Positions 11,577 to 19,909 of a stretch of DNA of 38,423 bases are shown here, piece by piece. The translations under genes and the position numbers were made by a program. Numbering within the stretch: the stretch's first letter is position 1; each line of letters begins with the position of its first letter. The stretch spans positions 1-38,423 of the forward strand of contig JASHPW010000010.1 in NCBI GenBank assembly GCA_030037895.1, in the 5' to 3' direction. The notes beneath the pieces are model-generated. The model was not told the DNA's origin. It searched no databases and worked only from the letters and a program-made list of their open reading frames with translations. Source of the DNA: Xanthobacteraceae bacterium (lineage in GTDB: Bacteria; Pseudomonadota; Alphaproteobacteria; Rhizobiales; Xanthobacteraceae).

Positions 11577-12698
11577 ATGTGGCAGACCGGCAGCGTCACT
11601 GACTTTCCTTTCAAGAACAATGTCCCCGATCCGCTTCTTTCGGGGAAGGAGCTGCCGACGTTCAAATTCGCCTTGGAACAGTCCCGGGGCAAAGTGATGG
11701 GCGGCAGCTTCGGCAAAGAGGCGACGGTCGAGCAATTGCCGATCTCCAAGGGCATCGCCGGCGTGTCGATGCGCCTGGAGCCGGGCGTGACGCGGGAACT
11801 CCACTGGCACGCGACGGCAGCCGAATGGGCCTTCGTCCTCGAAGGCCGCGTCCGGACCACCGTCGTCGATCCGTTCGGCGGCTCGGAGATCAACGAATTC
11901 GAGCCTGGCGACATCTGGTACTTTCCACGCGGCCATGCTCACTCGCTCGCCTGCCTGGGCGATAAGCCGTGCCATTTCATTTTGATTTTCGATAACGGGT
12001 ATTTTTCCGAGTTCGGCACTTTCAGCATCACCGACTGGCTGGGCCACGCGTCAAAAAAGCTCCTGGCCAAGAATTTCGGGCAGCCCGCGTCGACGTTCGA
12101 CGGCTTTCCCGCGGAAGAAGCCTATTTCGTACGCGGCCAAGTCCCTCCGCAGGACGCAAATCCCATTCAGGGTGCACTGAGTTTGCCGCCCGAGACGCAT
12201 AAGTTCCGGCTCCTGGCGCAGGAGCCCCATTCGATCCACAAATTCGGTCGCGAATGGCGTGTGGGCGCCAACCGCTTTCCCATTTCGCAGACCATCACCG
12301 GCGTGATTCTCGACCTTGATCCGGGCGGCCTGCGCGAACTGCACTGGCACCCGAATGCGGACGAATGGCAATACGTCATCGACGGGGAGTTCAGCGTCAC
12401 CTTGTTCGGCTCGCACGGCCGCTACCGGATCGAGACGCTGGCCAAGGGCGACGTGGCCTACATCCCCCAAGGCTACGGCCATTCCATCGAAAACATCGGC
12501 AGCAAGGCCGGCAGAATGTTGATCGGCCTCAACACGGGGACCTATCAGGCGATCGACCTTTCCCAGTGGATCGCCAGCGTCCCAGCCTCTGTGCTCGCCG
12601 ATCACTTCGGCAAGCCGCAGGTGGTTTTTGAGACGTTCCCGAAAGAGCGGGCCTTCATCTCTCCGCCGGACGGGCAAGGACAACGGAACATCAAGTAG
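11577..12698 (+). CDS. Bicupin, oxalate decarboxylase family (OxdC-like)
   Basis: A 373-residue protein with two cupin domains. Both keep a full Mn ligand set: H76, H78, E83 and H122 in the N-terminal cupin (RELHWHATAAEW), and H256, H258, E263 and H302 in the C-terminal cupin (RELHWHPNADEW). Arg73 corresponds to the OxdC catalytic Arg. The active-site lid, SENST in Bacillus OxdC, reads SEFGT here (residues 144-148): the proposed proton-donor Glu is kept but two lid residues differ. The known reaction of the family is oxalate to formate plus CO2. No signal peptide is seen. GGAG precedes the ATG. It diverges from the solute-binding gene across 271 bp, so the ABC system may import its carboxylate substrate (inference). 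Confidence 0.88.
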   Translation: MWQTGSVTDFPFKNNVPDPLLSGKELPTFKFALEQSRGKVMGGSFGKEATVEQLPISKGIAGVSMRLEPGVTRELHWHATAAEWAFVLEGRVRTTVVDPFGGSEINEFEPGDIWYFPRGHAHSLACLGDKPCHFILIFDNGYFSEFGTFSITDWLGHASKKLLAKNFGQPASTFDGFPAEEAYFVRGQVPPQDANPIQGALSLPPETHKFRLLAQEPHSIHKFGREWRVGANRFPISQTITGVILDLDPGGLRELHWHPNADEWQYVIDGEFSVTLFGSHGRYRIETLAKGDVAYIPQGYGHSIENIGSKAGRMLIGLNTGTYQAIDLSQWIASVPASVLADHFGKPQVVFETFPKERAFISPPDGQGQRNIK

Positions 12699-12855
12699 CG
12701 GGTCGCAAAAAGTGCATTCCTCGGCCCGCGCGTGCGCGGACTTCCGCAGCTTCTTCGGCTTCGATCGGCCCTATGCGAAGAACTTGAAGCAGAGAATTTA
12801 CGCACCGGTCCAGCTTCAATATGATAGCGTTGAAATGAACCGGTGGAGAGCCGCG

Positions 12856-13866
12856 ATGCAATTCGACGCACTGGGATATGTCGGCATCTGCACCAAGGCG
12901 CTCGACGAGTGGGCGAGCTACGGTACGCGCTTCCTCGGCATGCAACTCGTCGAAAAGAGCCGCGGCGCGTTCGCTTTGCGCATGGACGACCGCAAGCAGC
13001 GCGTCATCATTCATGCGGATGAAGGCGAGGGTCCCGCCTTCTACGGCTGGGAAGTCGCCGATGCCGCCCAGCTCGACGCGACGGCGGCGCATCTGGAAAA
13101 ATCCGGCGTGAAAGTTGCGCGCGGCTCGCGCTCGCTCGCCGACGAGCGCCGCGTCAAGGATTTGATCGTCTTTGGCGATCCGATCGGCAACCGGCTGGAA
13201 GCGTTTCACGGCGCCGAGATCGCCGCGGAGCCGTTCAAGCCCGGTCGCTCGATCTCCGGCTTCCGCACCGGTCCCTTGGGCATGGGGCACGCCGTGCTCA
13301 CGGCCGAGCGGCTCGACGATGTCGTGCCATTCTATACCGACATTCTCGGTTTCCACCTCAGCGACTATTTCCTGCGGCCGTTCAAGGCCTATTTCTTCCA
13401 CGTCAATCCGCGCCATCACAGCCTCGCCTTCATCGAGAGCGGCAGGAACGGCATCCATCACCTGATGGTCGAGCTTTGCTTTCTCGACGACGTCGGGCAG
13501 GCTTACGACCTTGCTTTGCGTAAGCCGGAGATGATCGGCGCCACGCTCGGCCGTCATACCAACGATCAGGTCACATCGTTCTATTCGTGGTCGCCGTCGA
13601 AATTCCTGGTCGAGTACGGCTGGGGCGGCCGCACCATCGACCCCGGGAGCTGGACGGCGCAGGAGCGCACCGACGGCCCCAGCCTGTGGGGTCACGACCG
13701 CATGTGGCTGACTGCGGAGAAGCGCGAAGAGGCGCGCGATCTGCGCATCGGCGTCGCCGAAGCCGGCGGCCGCGTCCCGCTCAACGTCATGGACGGCAAT
13801 TATTTGCGCGCGCGGGATGTATGCCCCTGGTGGAACGCCGCCGTCGCGGCGCGCAAGACCGGGTGA
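12856..13866 (+). CDS. Type I extradiol ring-cleavage dioxygenase (VOC superfamily, BphC-like)
   Basis: A 336-residue protein with two vicinal-oxygen-chelate modules. The C-terminal module keeps the Fe(II) 2-His-1-Glu triad: His145 in GMGHAVL, a His of the pair 201-202 in GIHHLMVEL, and Glu253 in FLVEYGWGG. It also keeps a second-shell His in NPRHHSLAF and the Tyr of TSFYSWSP. Such enzymes cut catechols next to the two hydroxyls (2,3-dihydroxybiphenyl 1,2-dioxygenase and relatives). It is about 40 residues longer than classical BphC, mostly at the C-terminus. The ATG at 12856 is preceded by GGAGAG; the longer upstream frame is not supported. It follows the bicupin by 157 bp on the same strand. 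Confidence 0.88.
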   Translation: MQFDALGYVGICTKALDEWASYGTRFLGMQLVEKSRGAFALRMDDRKQRVIIHADEGEGPAFYGWEVADAAQLDATAAHLEKSGVKVARGSRSLADERRVKDLIVFGDPIGNRLEAFHGAEIAAEPFKPGRSISGFRTGPLGMGHAVLTAERLDDVVPFYTDILGFHLSDYFLRPFKAYFFHVNPRHHSLAFIESGRNGIHHLMVELCFLDDVGQAYDLALRKPEMIGATLGRHTNDQVTSFYSWSPSKFLVEYGWGGRTIDPGSWTAQERTDGPSLWGHDRMWLTAEKREEARDLRIGVAEAGGRVPLNVMDGNYLRARDVCPWWNAAVAARKTG

Positions 13867-13982
13867 CGTCACCTCGCCCTATGGCACGGCAGGATTGAAT
13901 TAAACCTTCGCCGACCTGACGCCGCGCTTGCGGAGGCTCGTTGCCGTCGCGCCGTGAGGCGCCGCAATGGCCGCAAGCGTTC

Positions 13983-14378
13983 TCAATACTGCTCAATGCG
14001 CCGCACGGCCGTCCATTGGCCGGCGCATTCGTCCGTGGCCGTGCGCCATTGCCCGCGGCCTTGATTGCCGGACAGCCGGCCGAAGCCGCTCGCCCAGCGG
14101 CCGCCTTCGGCGACCGTGACGCGGATGTTACCGTCGGGTTTTACCGCGCCGTAGAGCTGGTAGCTTTGATCGTTGGCTGCCACCTGGCCATTCACGATGC
14201 GCACGGAATAACGCAGGGAGCGGTCGCAATCGCCGTGGAGCGTGTAAATCACCACGCTCCATTCGCCGTCATAGGTGTTGAGTGCCCTCCGGCGTGCGGC
14301 GTCGGATGGAGTGCTGGCGCCCGCCGTCATGATCGCGACAAACGCCGCGGCGAAGATCGGACGCAAGAAATTTTTCAT
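13983..14378 (-). CDS. Small secreted protein of unknown function
   Basis: A 131-residue protein with a clear signal peptide (MKNFLRPIFAAAFVAIMTAG, cleavage near residue 28). The mature part has two Cys (in HGDCDRS and TDECAGQW) that could form a disulphide, and a Gly/Trp-rich end (GRWASGFGRLSGNQGRGQW). This pattern recurs in small exported proteins of Bradyrhizobium-like genomes, but I know of no function. Its ATG shares one base with the stop of the upstream patatin gene (TAATG), so the two are probably translated together. Confidence 0.8.
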   Translation of the reverse strand: MKNFLRPIFAAAFVAIMTAGASTPSDAARRRALNTYDGEWSVVIYTLHGDCDRSLRYSVRIVNGQVAANDQSYQLYGAVKPDGNIRVTVAEGGRWASGFGRLSGNQGRGQWRTATDECAGQWTAVRRIEQY

Positions 14379-15694
14379 TAGTTTGCTCCGGTTTTCTCGA
14401 TATGACTCGATTCGGGCTTGGGCTCGCCCGGTTGGGGCGGTAATTCGGTGCTGAAGGGAGTGGCGCCGCGACCCTGCTCATAGCCGGTTTGAAACAACGC
14501 CGTCATGTAGTCGGGATCGAATGGCCCCTTGCTGGGCGCGTGGAAGCTTGCGGGAATGGTGGCGACGTTGAAATCGACGCCGCTGCGTTTCGCCACGATA
14601 TAGGTCCGGTCGAGCATCAACCGGGTATCGACCGGCACCGCCATGCCGATCGCCTGCGTCAGGATCGAAGGCGCGAAGCGTTCGACGACGTTGAAATCCC
14701 GTTCCAATCCGGTGTTCACGACGATGTAGAGCCGCGTTGCCGGCAGCCGATAATCGCTTGTGCTGTCCATCAAGGCCGCCGGGGCGACAAAGAACTGTCC
14801 GCCCAGCCCGCCGTCCACGTGCATTTCCTGGAAGCGTTTGCCGTTCGTCTCGACGTCGATCATCACCGGCGGAAAACCGCCGGGGATGCTCGCCGAGGCG
14901 AGCAGCACGCTGCAGAACAGCTTGAGTGCATGGTCGCCGCCGTGAGCCGCGATCGCGCCCATGTTCCAGACCACGCTGCGTTCGGCGTCGAGATCGGTGG
15001 TGACCACGAACAGGCGCCGGCCGCGGCGATAGGCGGCGGCGATGTCGGCAAACAGTTCCGGCGTCATCTCCTTGGCGATCACGTCCCTGAGCGGCCACGA
15101 ATCGACGAAGCTTTCGCCGGTCTTGCCGGCCTCGAAAACATCGGCGGCGGTGATCGTCGTATAGGCTTTGCGCAGCGCATCGTCGTAACGCGGGCCGGCG
15201 AAGATAAAGGGTGCCATCAACGCGCCGGTGCTGACGCCGGTGACCACCGCGTAATCGGGGCGCTTGCCGGCGGCGCTCAGCCCATTGAGCAGCCCGGCGC
15301 CGAAGGCGCCATCCGCGCCGCCGCTCGATAGAATGAGCCATGGACCCGGCTCCTGCGGCAGCGCCTCCTTGAAGTCCGCCTGCGAATCCGCCCAGAACCG
15401 CGCGTCAGGCATCCCGGGAACGACAGATGCCGCGTCCTCGGCGGCCGTGAACGGCACGCGCGGCGGCAATTGCGGCTGCGTGGTTGCGGCCGGAGGTGGA
15501 TTTGCCGCCTTTCCAGCCTGGCCGCGGGCCGTCCGCTTCACATGGGCTTGCACCGCCCGAGGCTTGGCCCTCGTCGTCGCTCCGAGCGTGCTCTGTGCCA
15601 ATGTCGGGCCTGTTACGGATGGCGCCAAAATGAGAAATGGCGCCGAAACCAGGGCGGCTGCCGTGCAGATCGTCCATCGCGTCGGCTTGGTCAT
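14378..15694 (-). CDS. Patatin-like phospholipase, exported
   Basis: About 438 residues. It begins with a signal-like segment (WTICTAAALVSAPFLILAPS), then a Pro/Ala-rich linker to about residue 95. The patatin core holds the glycine-rich oxyanion loop SSGGADGAFGAG, the nucleophile elbow GVSTGA and the catalytic Asp in VDGGLGG, so the Ser-Asp dyad of patatin lipases/acyl hydrolases is intact. The substrate is probably a membrane phospholipid or lipid ester, in the periplasm or outside. The start is uncertain: the ATG at 15694 gives the signal peptide but has no convincing ribosome site, and the frame is open for 56 more codons upstream. Confidence 0.86.
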   Translation of the reverse strand: MTKPTRWTICTAAALVSAPFLILAPSVTGPTLAQSTLGATTRAKPRAVQAHVKRTARGQAGKAANPPPAATTQPQLPPRVPFTAAEDAASVVPGMPDARFWADSQADFKEALPQEPGPWLILSSGGADGAFGAGLLNGLSAAGKRPDYAVVTGVSTGALMAPFIFAGPRYDDALRKAYTTITAADVFEAGKTGESFVDSWPLRDVIAKEMTPELFADIAAAYRRGRRLFVVTTDLDAERSVVWNMGAIAAHGGDHALKLFCSVLLASASIPGGFPPVMIDVETNGKRFQEMHVDGGLGGQFFVAPAALMDSTSDYRLPATRLYIVVNTGLERDFNVVERFAPSILTQAIGMAVPVDTRLMLDRTYIVAKRSGVDFNVATIPASFHAPSKGPFDPDYMTALFQTGYEQGRGATPFSTELPPQPGEPKPESSHIEKTGAN

Positions 15695-15944
15695 GGAGGA
15701 GAGGGCTTCCGAAGTCGGCGGCGGATCGGGCCGGTTTTGCTCATGGTCAAGGCACGACTCCGCGCGCAGCAGATAAGCGCGCAGCACATAAGACCGACTC
15801 GCGCGAACTTCAATCGGACGGAAGGGACCCGCCTTGTCCCGGCAACCTGCAGGATGACGCAATTGTGTACCAAGCCCGCCAATAGGAATGGGCGCCTAGC
15901 GGCGCCTTCGCCGCCTCGGCTCTTGCTCCATCTTGTCGATCGCC

Positions 15945-16880
15945 TTAGGCGTGCCGGTCGGCGACAAACCGGGCGCCCTCGATGAGGACGGCGGCCGCGG
16001 TGCCGAATGGCGCGAGCGCCTGCTCGGCCTCGGCGACGAGCTCTTTCAGGCGCTCCTTGGCGCCGGCTCCGCCGAGAACCCCGACCATCGTCGCCTTGCC
16101 CGCTCCTGCGTCCTTGCCGGTCTGCTTTCCGACCAACGCCGGATCGCCTTCGAGGTCGAGGAGATCATCGGCGATCTGGAAGGCCTGGCCGACCGCCGAT
16201 CCATAGTGTTCGAGCGCTTGACGCCGCGGGCCCGACGCCGATCCGAGAATGCCGCCGGCCGCGCAGGCGAAGCGCAACAACGCGCCGGTCTTCATTGCCT
16301 GCAACGTCCGCACCTCGCTCTCGCCGAGCTGCTGGGGGCCGTTGCCGGCGAAGCGGCCTTCGGCGGCGAGGTCGAGCATTTGACCGCCCGCCATGCCGCC
16401 CAGGCCGGCCGCGCGCGCGAGCGCGCTCACGAGCTCGCTGCGCACGCCCGCATCGGGATGGGTCTCCCGACGCGACAGGATATCGAAGGCGAAGGTGAGC
16501 AGGCCGTCGCCGGCGAGGATGGCCGTTGCCTCGTCGAATTTCTTGTGCGCGGTGGGCTGCCCGCGGCGCAGCGCGTCATCGTCCATGGCGGGCAGATCGT
16601 CATGCACCAATGAGTAACAATGCACGCATTCCAGCGCCGCGCCCGCCATCAATGCCCGTTGCCGCGGCACATCGAACAAAGCCGCACATTCCACCACCAG
16701 GAAGGGCCGGAAGCGCTTGCCGCCGCCGAGGCTCGCGTAGCGCATGGCCTCGACGAGGCGCGCCGGCCTGGCGATCTCGCCGTCCGCCGGCGCCGGAGCG
16801 AGCAGTCGATCGAGCAAATCCTCGATCTCCTTGGCTGTGGCGTCGAGGCGCGAGAGGAACCGGCTGTCCTTGGCGTTCAT
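15945..16880 (-). CDS. ispA: Farnesyl diphosphate synthase (IspA-type polyprenyl synthase)
   Basis: A 311-residue all-alpha prenyltransferase. It has the first aspartate-rich motif DDLPAMDDD (DDX4D, typical of bacterial type) and the second, DDLLD, as well as GGGKRFRP, which binds isopentenyl diphosphate. It condenses IPP with DMAPP/GPP to C15 farnesyl diphosphate; a C20 product cannot be excluded from sequence. The ATG at 16880 has GAGGAA 5 bases upstream. It diverges from the hopanoid operon, which consumes farnesyl diphosphate, so it probably feeds that pathway. Confidence 0.9.
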   Translation of the reverse strand: MNAKDSRFLSRLDATAKEIEDLLDRLLAPAPADGEIARPARLVEAMRYASLGGGKRFRPFLVVECAALFDVPRQRALMAGAALECVHCYSLVHDDLPAMDDDALRRGQPTAHKKFDEATAILAGDGLLTFAFDILSRRETHPDAGVRSELVSALARAAGLGGMAGGQMLDLAAEGRFAGNGPQQLGESEVRTLQAMKTGALLRFACAAGGILGSASGPRRQALEHYGSAVGQAFQIADDLLDLEGDPALVGKQTGKDAGAGKATMVGVLGGAGAKERLKELVAEAEQALAPFGTAAAVLIEGARFVADRHA

Positions 16881-16944
16881 CGTTTCCTCGCCCGCAGTTT
16901 CATCCCCAACGGGTCCCATCCGGCCTTATATTGGCGGGATAATA

Positions 16945-17043
16945 ATGGAGCCGCCGCTGGCTCGGGCGATCCCCGCTTCGGCGATGGAGAATGGCAGTTC
17001 CCCGGCCCCAGCCCTCCATTCGGCAGCCAAGGACTATTTGTGA
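16945..17043 (+). CDS. Possible 32-codon leader ORF upstream of hpnB
   Basis: An ATG preceded by GGCGGG (5 bases) opens a 32-codon frame whose stop TGA overlaps the GTG start of hpnB as GTGA, the same coupling type used between the other genes of this operon. The predicted peptide is Ala/Pro-rich with no recognisable motif. It may be a coupling leader or chance. Confidence 0.22.
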   Translation: MEPPLARAIPASAMENGSSPAPALHSAAKDYL

Positions 17044-18212
17044 CCAACGGCCTTATAGCGTCAATGGTGCTTGCGATCTGGCTCTATCTGCTGGCGGGGC
17101 GCGGAGCCTTCTGGCTCGCCCGGGAACGCGATGACGGGTTCCCGTTGGGGGAAGGCCCTTGGCCGGTGGTCGCGGCCATTGTTCCGGCGCGCGACGAGGC
17201 CGAAAGCGTCGGCTACACCGTCGCTTCGCTGCTGCGGCAGGACTATCCGGGCGAGTTCAAGGTGATCCTGGTCGACGACCAGAGCGGCGACGGCACCGCG
17301 CAAATCGCGCGCGAGGCCGCGGCCGCGCTCGGCGCCAGCGGCCGCCTTACCGTTCTTCCCGGGCGCGAGTTGCCGGCGGGATGGACCGGCAAGCTGTGGG
17401 CGCAGCACCAAGGCGTCACGCTGGCTCAGAATATGCCGCATCTGCCGACCTACCTTCTCTTTACCGACGCCGATATCGTCTTTGCGTCGGACGCGCTCGC
17501 GAGGCTCGTCGCCTGGTCGCAGGCGGGCGGCTACACGCTCACCTCGCTGATGGCGAAGCTGCGCTGCAAGAGCTTGGCCGAGCGGATGTTCGTCCCGGCC
17601 TTCATTTTCTTCTTTCAGATGCTCTACCCGTTCTCCTGGGCAAACGATCCGCGCCGCGCCACCGCGGCGGCGGCGGGCGGATGCATGCTGGTGCGCCGCG
17701 ATGCATTGCGCGAGGCGGGCGGCTTGGCCGCAATCCGCGGCGCCCTGATCGACGATTGCGCGCTGGCGAAAAAGCTTAAAGGCCACGGCCCGATCTGGAT
17801 CGGACTGACCGAGCGCGTCTGCAGTGTCCGCGCCTATCCCGCCATTGCGGACGTCCGCCGCATGGTCGCGCGCACCGCCTATGCGCAACTCGACTATTCG
17901 CCGTTGCTGCTCGCGGCGACCGTTTTTGCTCTGGCGGTCATCTATCTCGCGCCGGTGGCGCTTGCCGTCTTCGCCGCCGGTTTGGCGCGCATCCTCGGCA
18001 TTGTCGCCTGGCTCGCAATGGCGCTCGCCTTCCAGCCGACCCTGCGTTTCTATCGCCTGTCGATGGCGTGGGGGCTGGCGTTGCCGGCGATTGCCGCGAC
18101 CTATATGGCGTTCACGGTCGATTCCGCTTATCAGCATGCGCGCGGGCGCGGCGGCATGTGGAAGGGCCGCGCCCAAGGCAACGTCAAGGGCAACGTCTCG
18201 GAATTGCGATGA
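17040..18212 (+). CDS. hpnB: Hopene-associated glycosyltransferase HpnB
   Basis: A 390-residue family 2 glycosyltransferase with an N-terminal membrane segment and a cluster of hydrophobic segments after about residue 285. The nucleotide-sugar site is visible as VDDQSGDGT and TDADIVF, followed by GGCMLVRR and the DDCAL acceptor motif. HpnB-type proteins accompany squalene/hopene genes; the sugar acceptor is not settled in the literature I can recall. The GTG at 17040 is chosen because AAGGA lies 6 bases before it; an ATG eight codons later would remove part of the first membrane helix. First main gene of the hpnB-C-D-E-shc operon; its stop overlaps hpnC (ATGA). Confidence 0.88.
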   Translation: MTNGLIASMVLAIWLYLLAGRGAFWLARERDDGFPLGEGPWPVVAAIVPARDEAESVGYTVASLLRQDYPGEFKVILVDDQSGDGTAQIAREAAAALGASGRLTVLPGRELPAGWTGKLWAQHQGVTLAQNMPHLPTYLLFTDADIVFASDALARLVAWSQAGGYTLTSLMAKLRCKSLAERMFVPAFIFFFQMLYPFSWANDPRRATAAAAGGCMLVRRDALREAGGLAAIRGALIDDCALAKKLKGHGPIWIGLTERVCSVRAYPAIADVRRMVARTAYAQLDYSPLLLAATVFALAVIYLAPVALAVFAAGLARILGIVAWLAMALAFQPTLRFYRLSMAWGLALPAIAATYMAFTVDSAYQHARGRGGMWKGRAQGNVKGNVSELR

Positions 18213-19087
18213 ACGACGCGGGCGCATTGCGGTCGGGCAAGGGACACCGGGACGAGAATTTCCCGGTCGCCTCCTTCCTCATTCATCCGCGCCATCGTGA
18301 GGCGATCCTGGCGTTCTATAATTTCGTGCGCACCGCCGACGATATCGCCGACCATGCCGCGCTTGCCCCTCAGGAGAAGCTCCGCTTGCTCGATCGGCTT
18401 GATGCGGGCCTCGGCGGCGCCAACGACGCGGACGCAGTAGCGGTCCGGCTGCGCGCCGCGCTCGCCGAGCGCGGCCTTTCGGCAAAGCACGCGCACGATC
18501 TCCTCGCCGCGTTCAAGCTCGACGTGACCAAGCTGCGCTACCGCGACTGGGACGATCTCCTCGGTTATTGTTCGCTTTCGGCGATGCCGGTCGGCCGCTT
18601 CGTCTGCGACGTGCACGGGGAGAGCCGCGCAGTGTGGCCGGCCAATGATGCGCTGTGCGCGGCATTGCAGATCATCAATCATTTGCAGGACTGCAAGAGC
18701 GACTATGTCAATCTCGGCCGGGTCTATGTGCCGCTCGACGCACTGGCCGCGTGCGGGACCGCCGTGGACGCGCTGGGCGAGGCGCGCGCCTCGCCGGCGC
18801 TGCTCGATTGCCTGCACCGGCTTGCCGCGCGGACCGAGCGATTGCTGGGCGAAAGCGATGTCTTTTCCGTCCGCATCAACGACCGGCGGCTCGCGCTCGA
18901 AGTCGCCGTCATCAACACGCTGGCGCATCGCTTGACGCGCATCCTCATGGCGCGCGATCCGCTGAGCGAGCGCGTGCATCTGCGACTGCCCGCCGTCGCC
19001 GGCCTGACCGTGCTCGGCATCCTGAATGGCGCGTCGCGGCGGCTCGGCCGGCGTTGGTCGGCCGCCTCGCAGGCGCGGGGTGCGTGA
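18209..19087 (+). CDS. hpnC: Squalene synthase-like HpnC (hydroxysqualene synthase)
   Basis: A 292-residue member of the squalene/phytoene synthase fold. It opens with SGKGHRDENFPVAS, typical of HpnC. The first Asp-rich motif is RTADDIADH and the second region reads NHLQDCKSDYVNLGRVYVP. In the established HpnCDE route, HpnC converts presqualene diphosphate to hydroxysqualene. The ATG overlaps the hpnB stop by four bases and its TGA directly abuts the GTG of hpnD, so translation is likely coupled through the block. Confidence 0.92.
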   Translation: MNDAGALRSGKGHRDENFPVASFLIHPRHREAILAFYNFVRTADDIADHAALAPQEKLRLLDRLDAGLGGANDADAVAVRLRAALAERGLSAKHAHDLLAAFKLDVTKLRYRDWDDLLGYCSLSAMPVGRFVCDVHGESRAVWPANDALCAALQIINHLQDCKSDYVNLGRVYVPLDALAACGTAVDALGEARASPALLDCLHRLAARTERLLGESDVFSVRINDRRLALEVAVINTLAHRLTRILMARDPLSERVHLRLPAVAGLTVLGILNGASRRLGRRWSAASQARGA

Positions 19088-19909
19088 GTGAATAAACCCT
19101 CACAGGCGGCGCAGCGCGCCTCCGGCAGCTCGTTCTACAGGGGAATGCGGATTCTGCCGCGCGCGGAACGCGAGGCGATGTTCGAAATCTATTCCTTCTG
19201 CCGCGCCGTCGACGACATCGCCGACGATCCGGGGCCGCGCGATTTGCGTCGCCAGCGATTGGCGCAATGGCGTTCCGACATCGCCGCAATCTATGCCGGC
19301 ACCGCGCCGTCCCGTCTCCCCGGATTGGCGCAGGCGGTGCGCAAATTCAATCTCGCGCGCGAAGATCTCATGGCGATTATCGACGGCATGGAGATGGACG
19401 TCGTTGCCGATATCCGCGCTCCGGATCGCGCGACGCTCGACCTTTATTGCGACCGCGTGGCGTGCGCGGTCGGCCGCCTGTCGGTGCGCGTGTTCGGGAT
19501 GCAGCCCGAAGCGGGCATTGCGCTCGCGCATCATCTCGGGCGCGCACTGCAGCTCACCAACATCTTGCGCGACCTTGACGAGGACGCCTCGCTCGGCCGG
19601 CTCTACTTGCCGCGCGAGGCGCTGCAGGCGGCGGGCATCGCGGCAACGGAGCCGGCCGAGGTTTTGGCGCACCCGGCGCTCGGCAAGGCCTGCGCCGTTC
19701 TGGTCGCGCTTGCCGAGGAGCATTTTCGCCAAGCCCGGGCGGTCATGGCGCAAAGTCCGCGCCGCCGGGTGCGGGCGCCGCGGATCATGGGCGAGGCCTA
19801 TCGCGCCATTCTCGAAGCGCTGATCGCGCGCGGCTTTGCGCCACCGCGCCGGCCCGTGCGCCACTCGCGCGCGAAGCTGCTTCTCATCGTGCTGCGCAAT
19901 CTGGTGTGA
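19088..19909 (+). CDS. hpnD: Presqualene diphosphate synthase HpnD
   Basis: A 273-residue squalene/phytoene synthase-fold protein. It has both substrate-binding Asp motifs: CRAVDDIADDP and NILRDLDEDASLGRLYLP. It joins two farnesyl diphosphates to presqualene diphosphate. Its GTG follows the hpnC stop with no gap and its TGA shares one base with the ATG of hpnE. The C-terminus is short and Arg-rich. Confidence 0.92.
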   Translation: MNKPSQAAQRASGSSFYRGMRILPRAEREAMFEIYSFCRAVDDIADDPGPRDLRRQRLAQWRSDIAAIYAGTAPSRLPGLAQAVRKFNLAREDLMAIIDGMEMDVVADIRAPDRATLDLYCDRVACAVGRLSVRVFGMQPEAGIALAHHLGRALQLTNILRDLDEDASLGRLYLPREALQAAGIAATEPAEVLAHPALGKACAVLVALAEEHFRQARAVMAQSPRRRVRAPRIMGEAYRAILEALIARGFAPPRRPVRHSRAKLLLIVLRNLV

